Assembly: GCA_030633285.1 (NCBI GenBank)
Contig: DAOVTC010000054.1
Coordinates: 1-6,963, forward strand
Direction: 5' to 3'
Source: Flavobacteriaceae bacterium
GTDB taxonomy: Bacteria > Bacteroidota > Bacteroidia > Flavobacteriales > Flavobacteriaceae
DNA: 6,963 bases
In this document: positions 6,627-6,963 of the stretch, piece after piece
How the letters are laid out: every line of letters begins with the position of its first letter
Position numbering within the stretch: the stretch's first letter is position 1
Made by a program: the position numbers and the translations under genes
The notes under the pieces: generated by a model
The model's database searches: none
What the model was told of the DNA's origin: nothing
The model's input: only the letters and a program-made list of their open reading frames with translations

Positions 6627-6963
6627 ACTTTCTTCAAATCAATCAATATTGAAAAAGTTTGATTAATATTTTTTTCTTTTACAACTAGTGTCATTTCATG
6701 AGTTGTTGAAATAATTTCCTGGACAGGTATATTTGCCCATGCCAATTGTTTTAATATAAAATAATATATACCCGATTGCTCTAAATTAGTTTTAGGTAAT
6801 TTGATTGTGATTGAAGCCAATTTATCCATAGAGCTAATTAAAATTTCCTTCAAAAATATTTTTTCTACTTCTTTTTTTAAATTTGAACTGATTACAATAT
6901 TAGTTTCAAATATTCCTTGTGAAACAGTGAAAAATGATTCTCTATTAGTACCGATCTTACCAA
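6623..6963 (-). CDS. ACT-domain protein, C-terminal part (aspartokinase-tail-like)
   Basis: The - strand frame is open from the right edge to the TAA at 6625-6623, giving 113 C-terminal residues. No true start is in the window; the TTG codon at 6853 is internal. Two parts are seen: a segment with GTNRESFFTVSQGIFETNIV, and after about 35 further residues an ACT-like beta-alpha-beta unit, LASITIKLPKTN, then GIYYFILKQLAWANIPVQEI, ISTTHEMTLVVKEKNIN and TFSILIDL. The pattern of a helix, the phrase 'NIPVQEIISTTHEMTLVV' and a final helix matches ACT regulatory domains such as the tail of aspartate kinases. From memory, flavobacteria carry short proteins of about 220 residues of this kind, sometimes labelled aspartate kinase although they have no kinase domain. 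I cannot tell which it is, as the N-terminus is outside. Ligand binding, perhaps an amino acid, is an inference. Confidence 0.75.
   Translation of the reverse strand, partial: GKIGTNRESFFTVSQGIFETNIVISSNLKKEVEKIFLKEILISSMDKLASITIKLPKTNLEQSGIYYFILKQLAWANIPVQEIISTTHEMTLVVKEKNINQTFSILIDLKKV

Overview
The window is strongly AT-rich. Its proteins read as Bacteroidetes, most likely Flavobacteriaceae. The AccA N-terminus, the queuine tRNA-ribosyltransferase without zinc cysteines, a perfect TAnnTTTG promoter element and the lack of strong Shine-Dalgarno sequences all point that way. I see no tRNA or rRNA, no CRISPR array, no transposase and no phage gene. It looks like a housekeeping stretch of chromosome, not an accessory island, and I found no convincing new multi-gene system.

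Layout, left to right on the + strand: the 3' end of ychF (2-322); a 56-bp gap with a small palindrome resembling dRS3-type repeats (about 325-350); tgt (379-1509); an LptF/LptG-family permease (1561-2652) overlapping by 11 bp a ten-helix EamA transporter (2642-3535); accA (best start 3632, not 3611); nnrD, a fused NAD(P)HX epimerase/dehydratase (4666-6177); and a small Tyr-rich lipoprotein of unknown function (6216-6626). On the - strand, the C-terminal part of an ACT-domain protein enters from the right edge and ends at 6623. Its stop codon interlocks with the lipoprotein stop.

Functionally the genes cover translation quality (YchF, Tgt), envelope building (LPS export permease, fatty-acid carboxyltransferase subunit, lipoprotein), membrane transport and cofactor repair. 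tgt, the permease and the EamA gene are closely packed and may be co-transcribed. accA and nnrD each have a candidate promoter of their own.

The points most worth a second look are the replacement of all three zinc-binding cysteines in Tgt with the histidine retained, the accA start and promoter geometry, the dRS3-like palindrome, the zero-spacer convergent gene pair, and the two small poorly characterised proteins at the right end.
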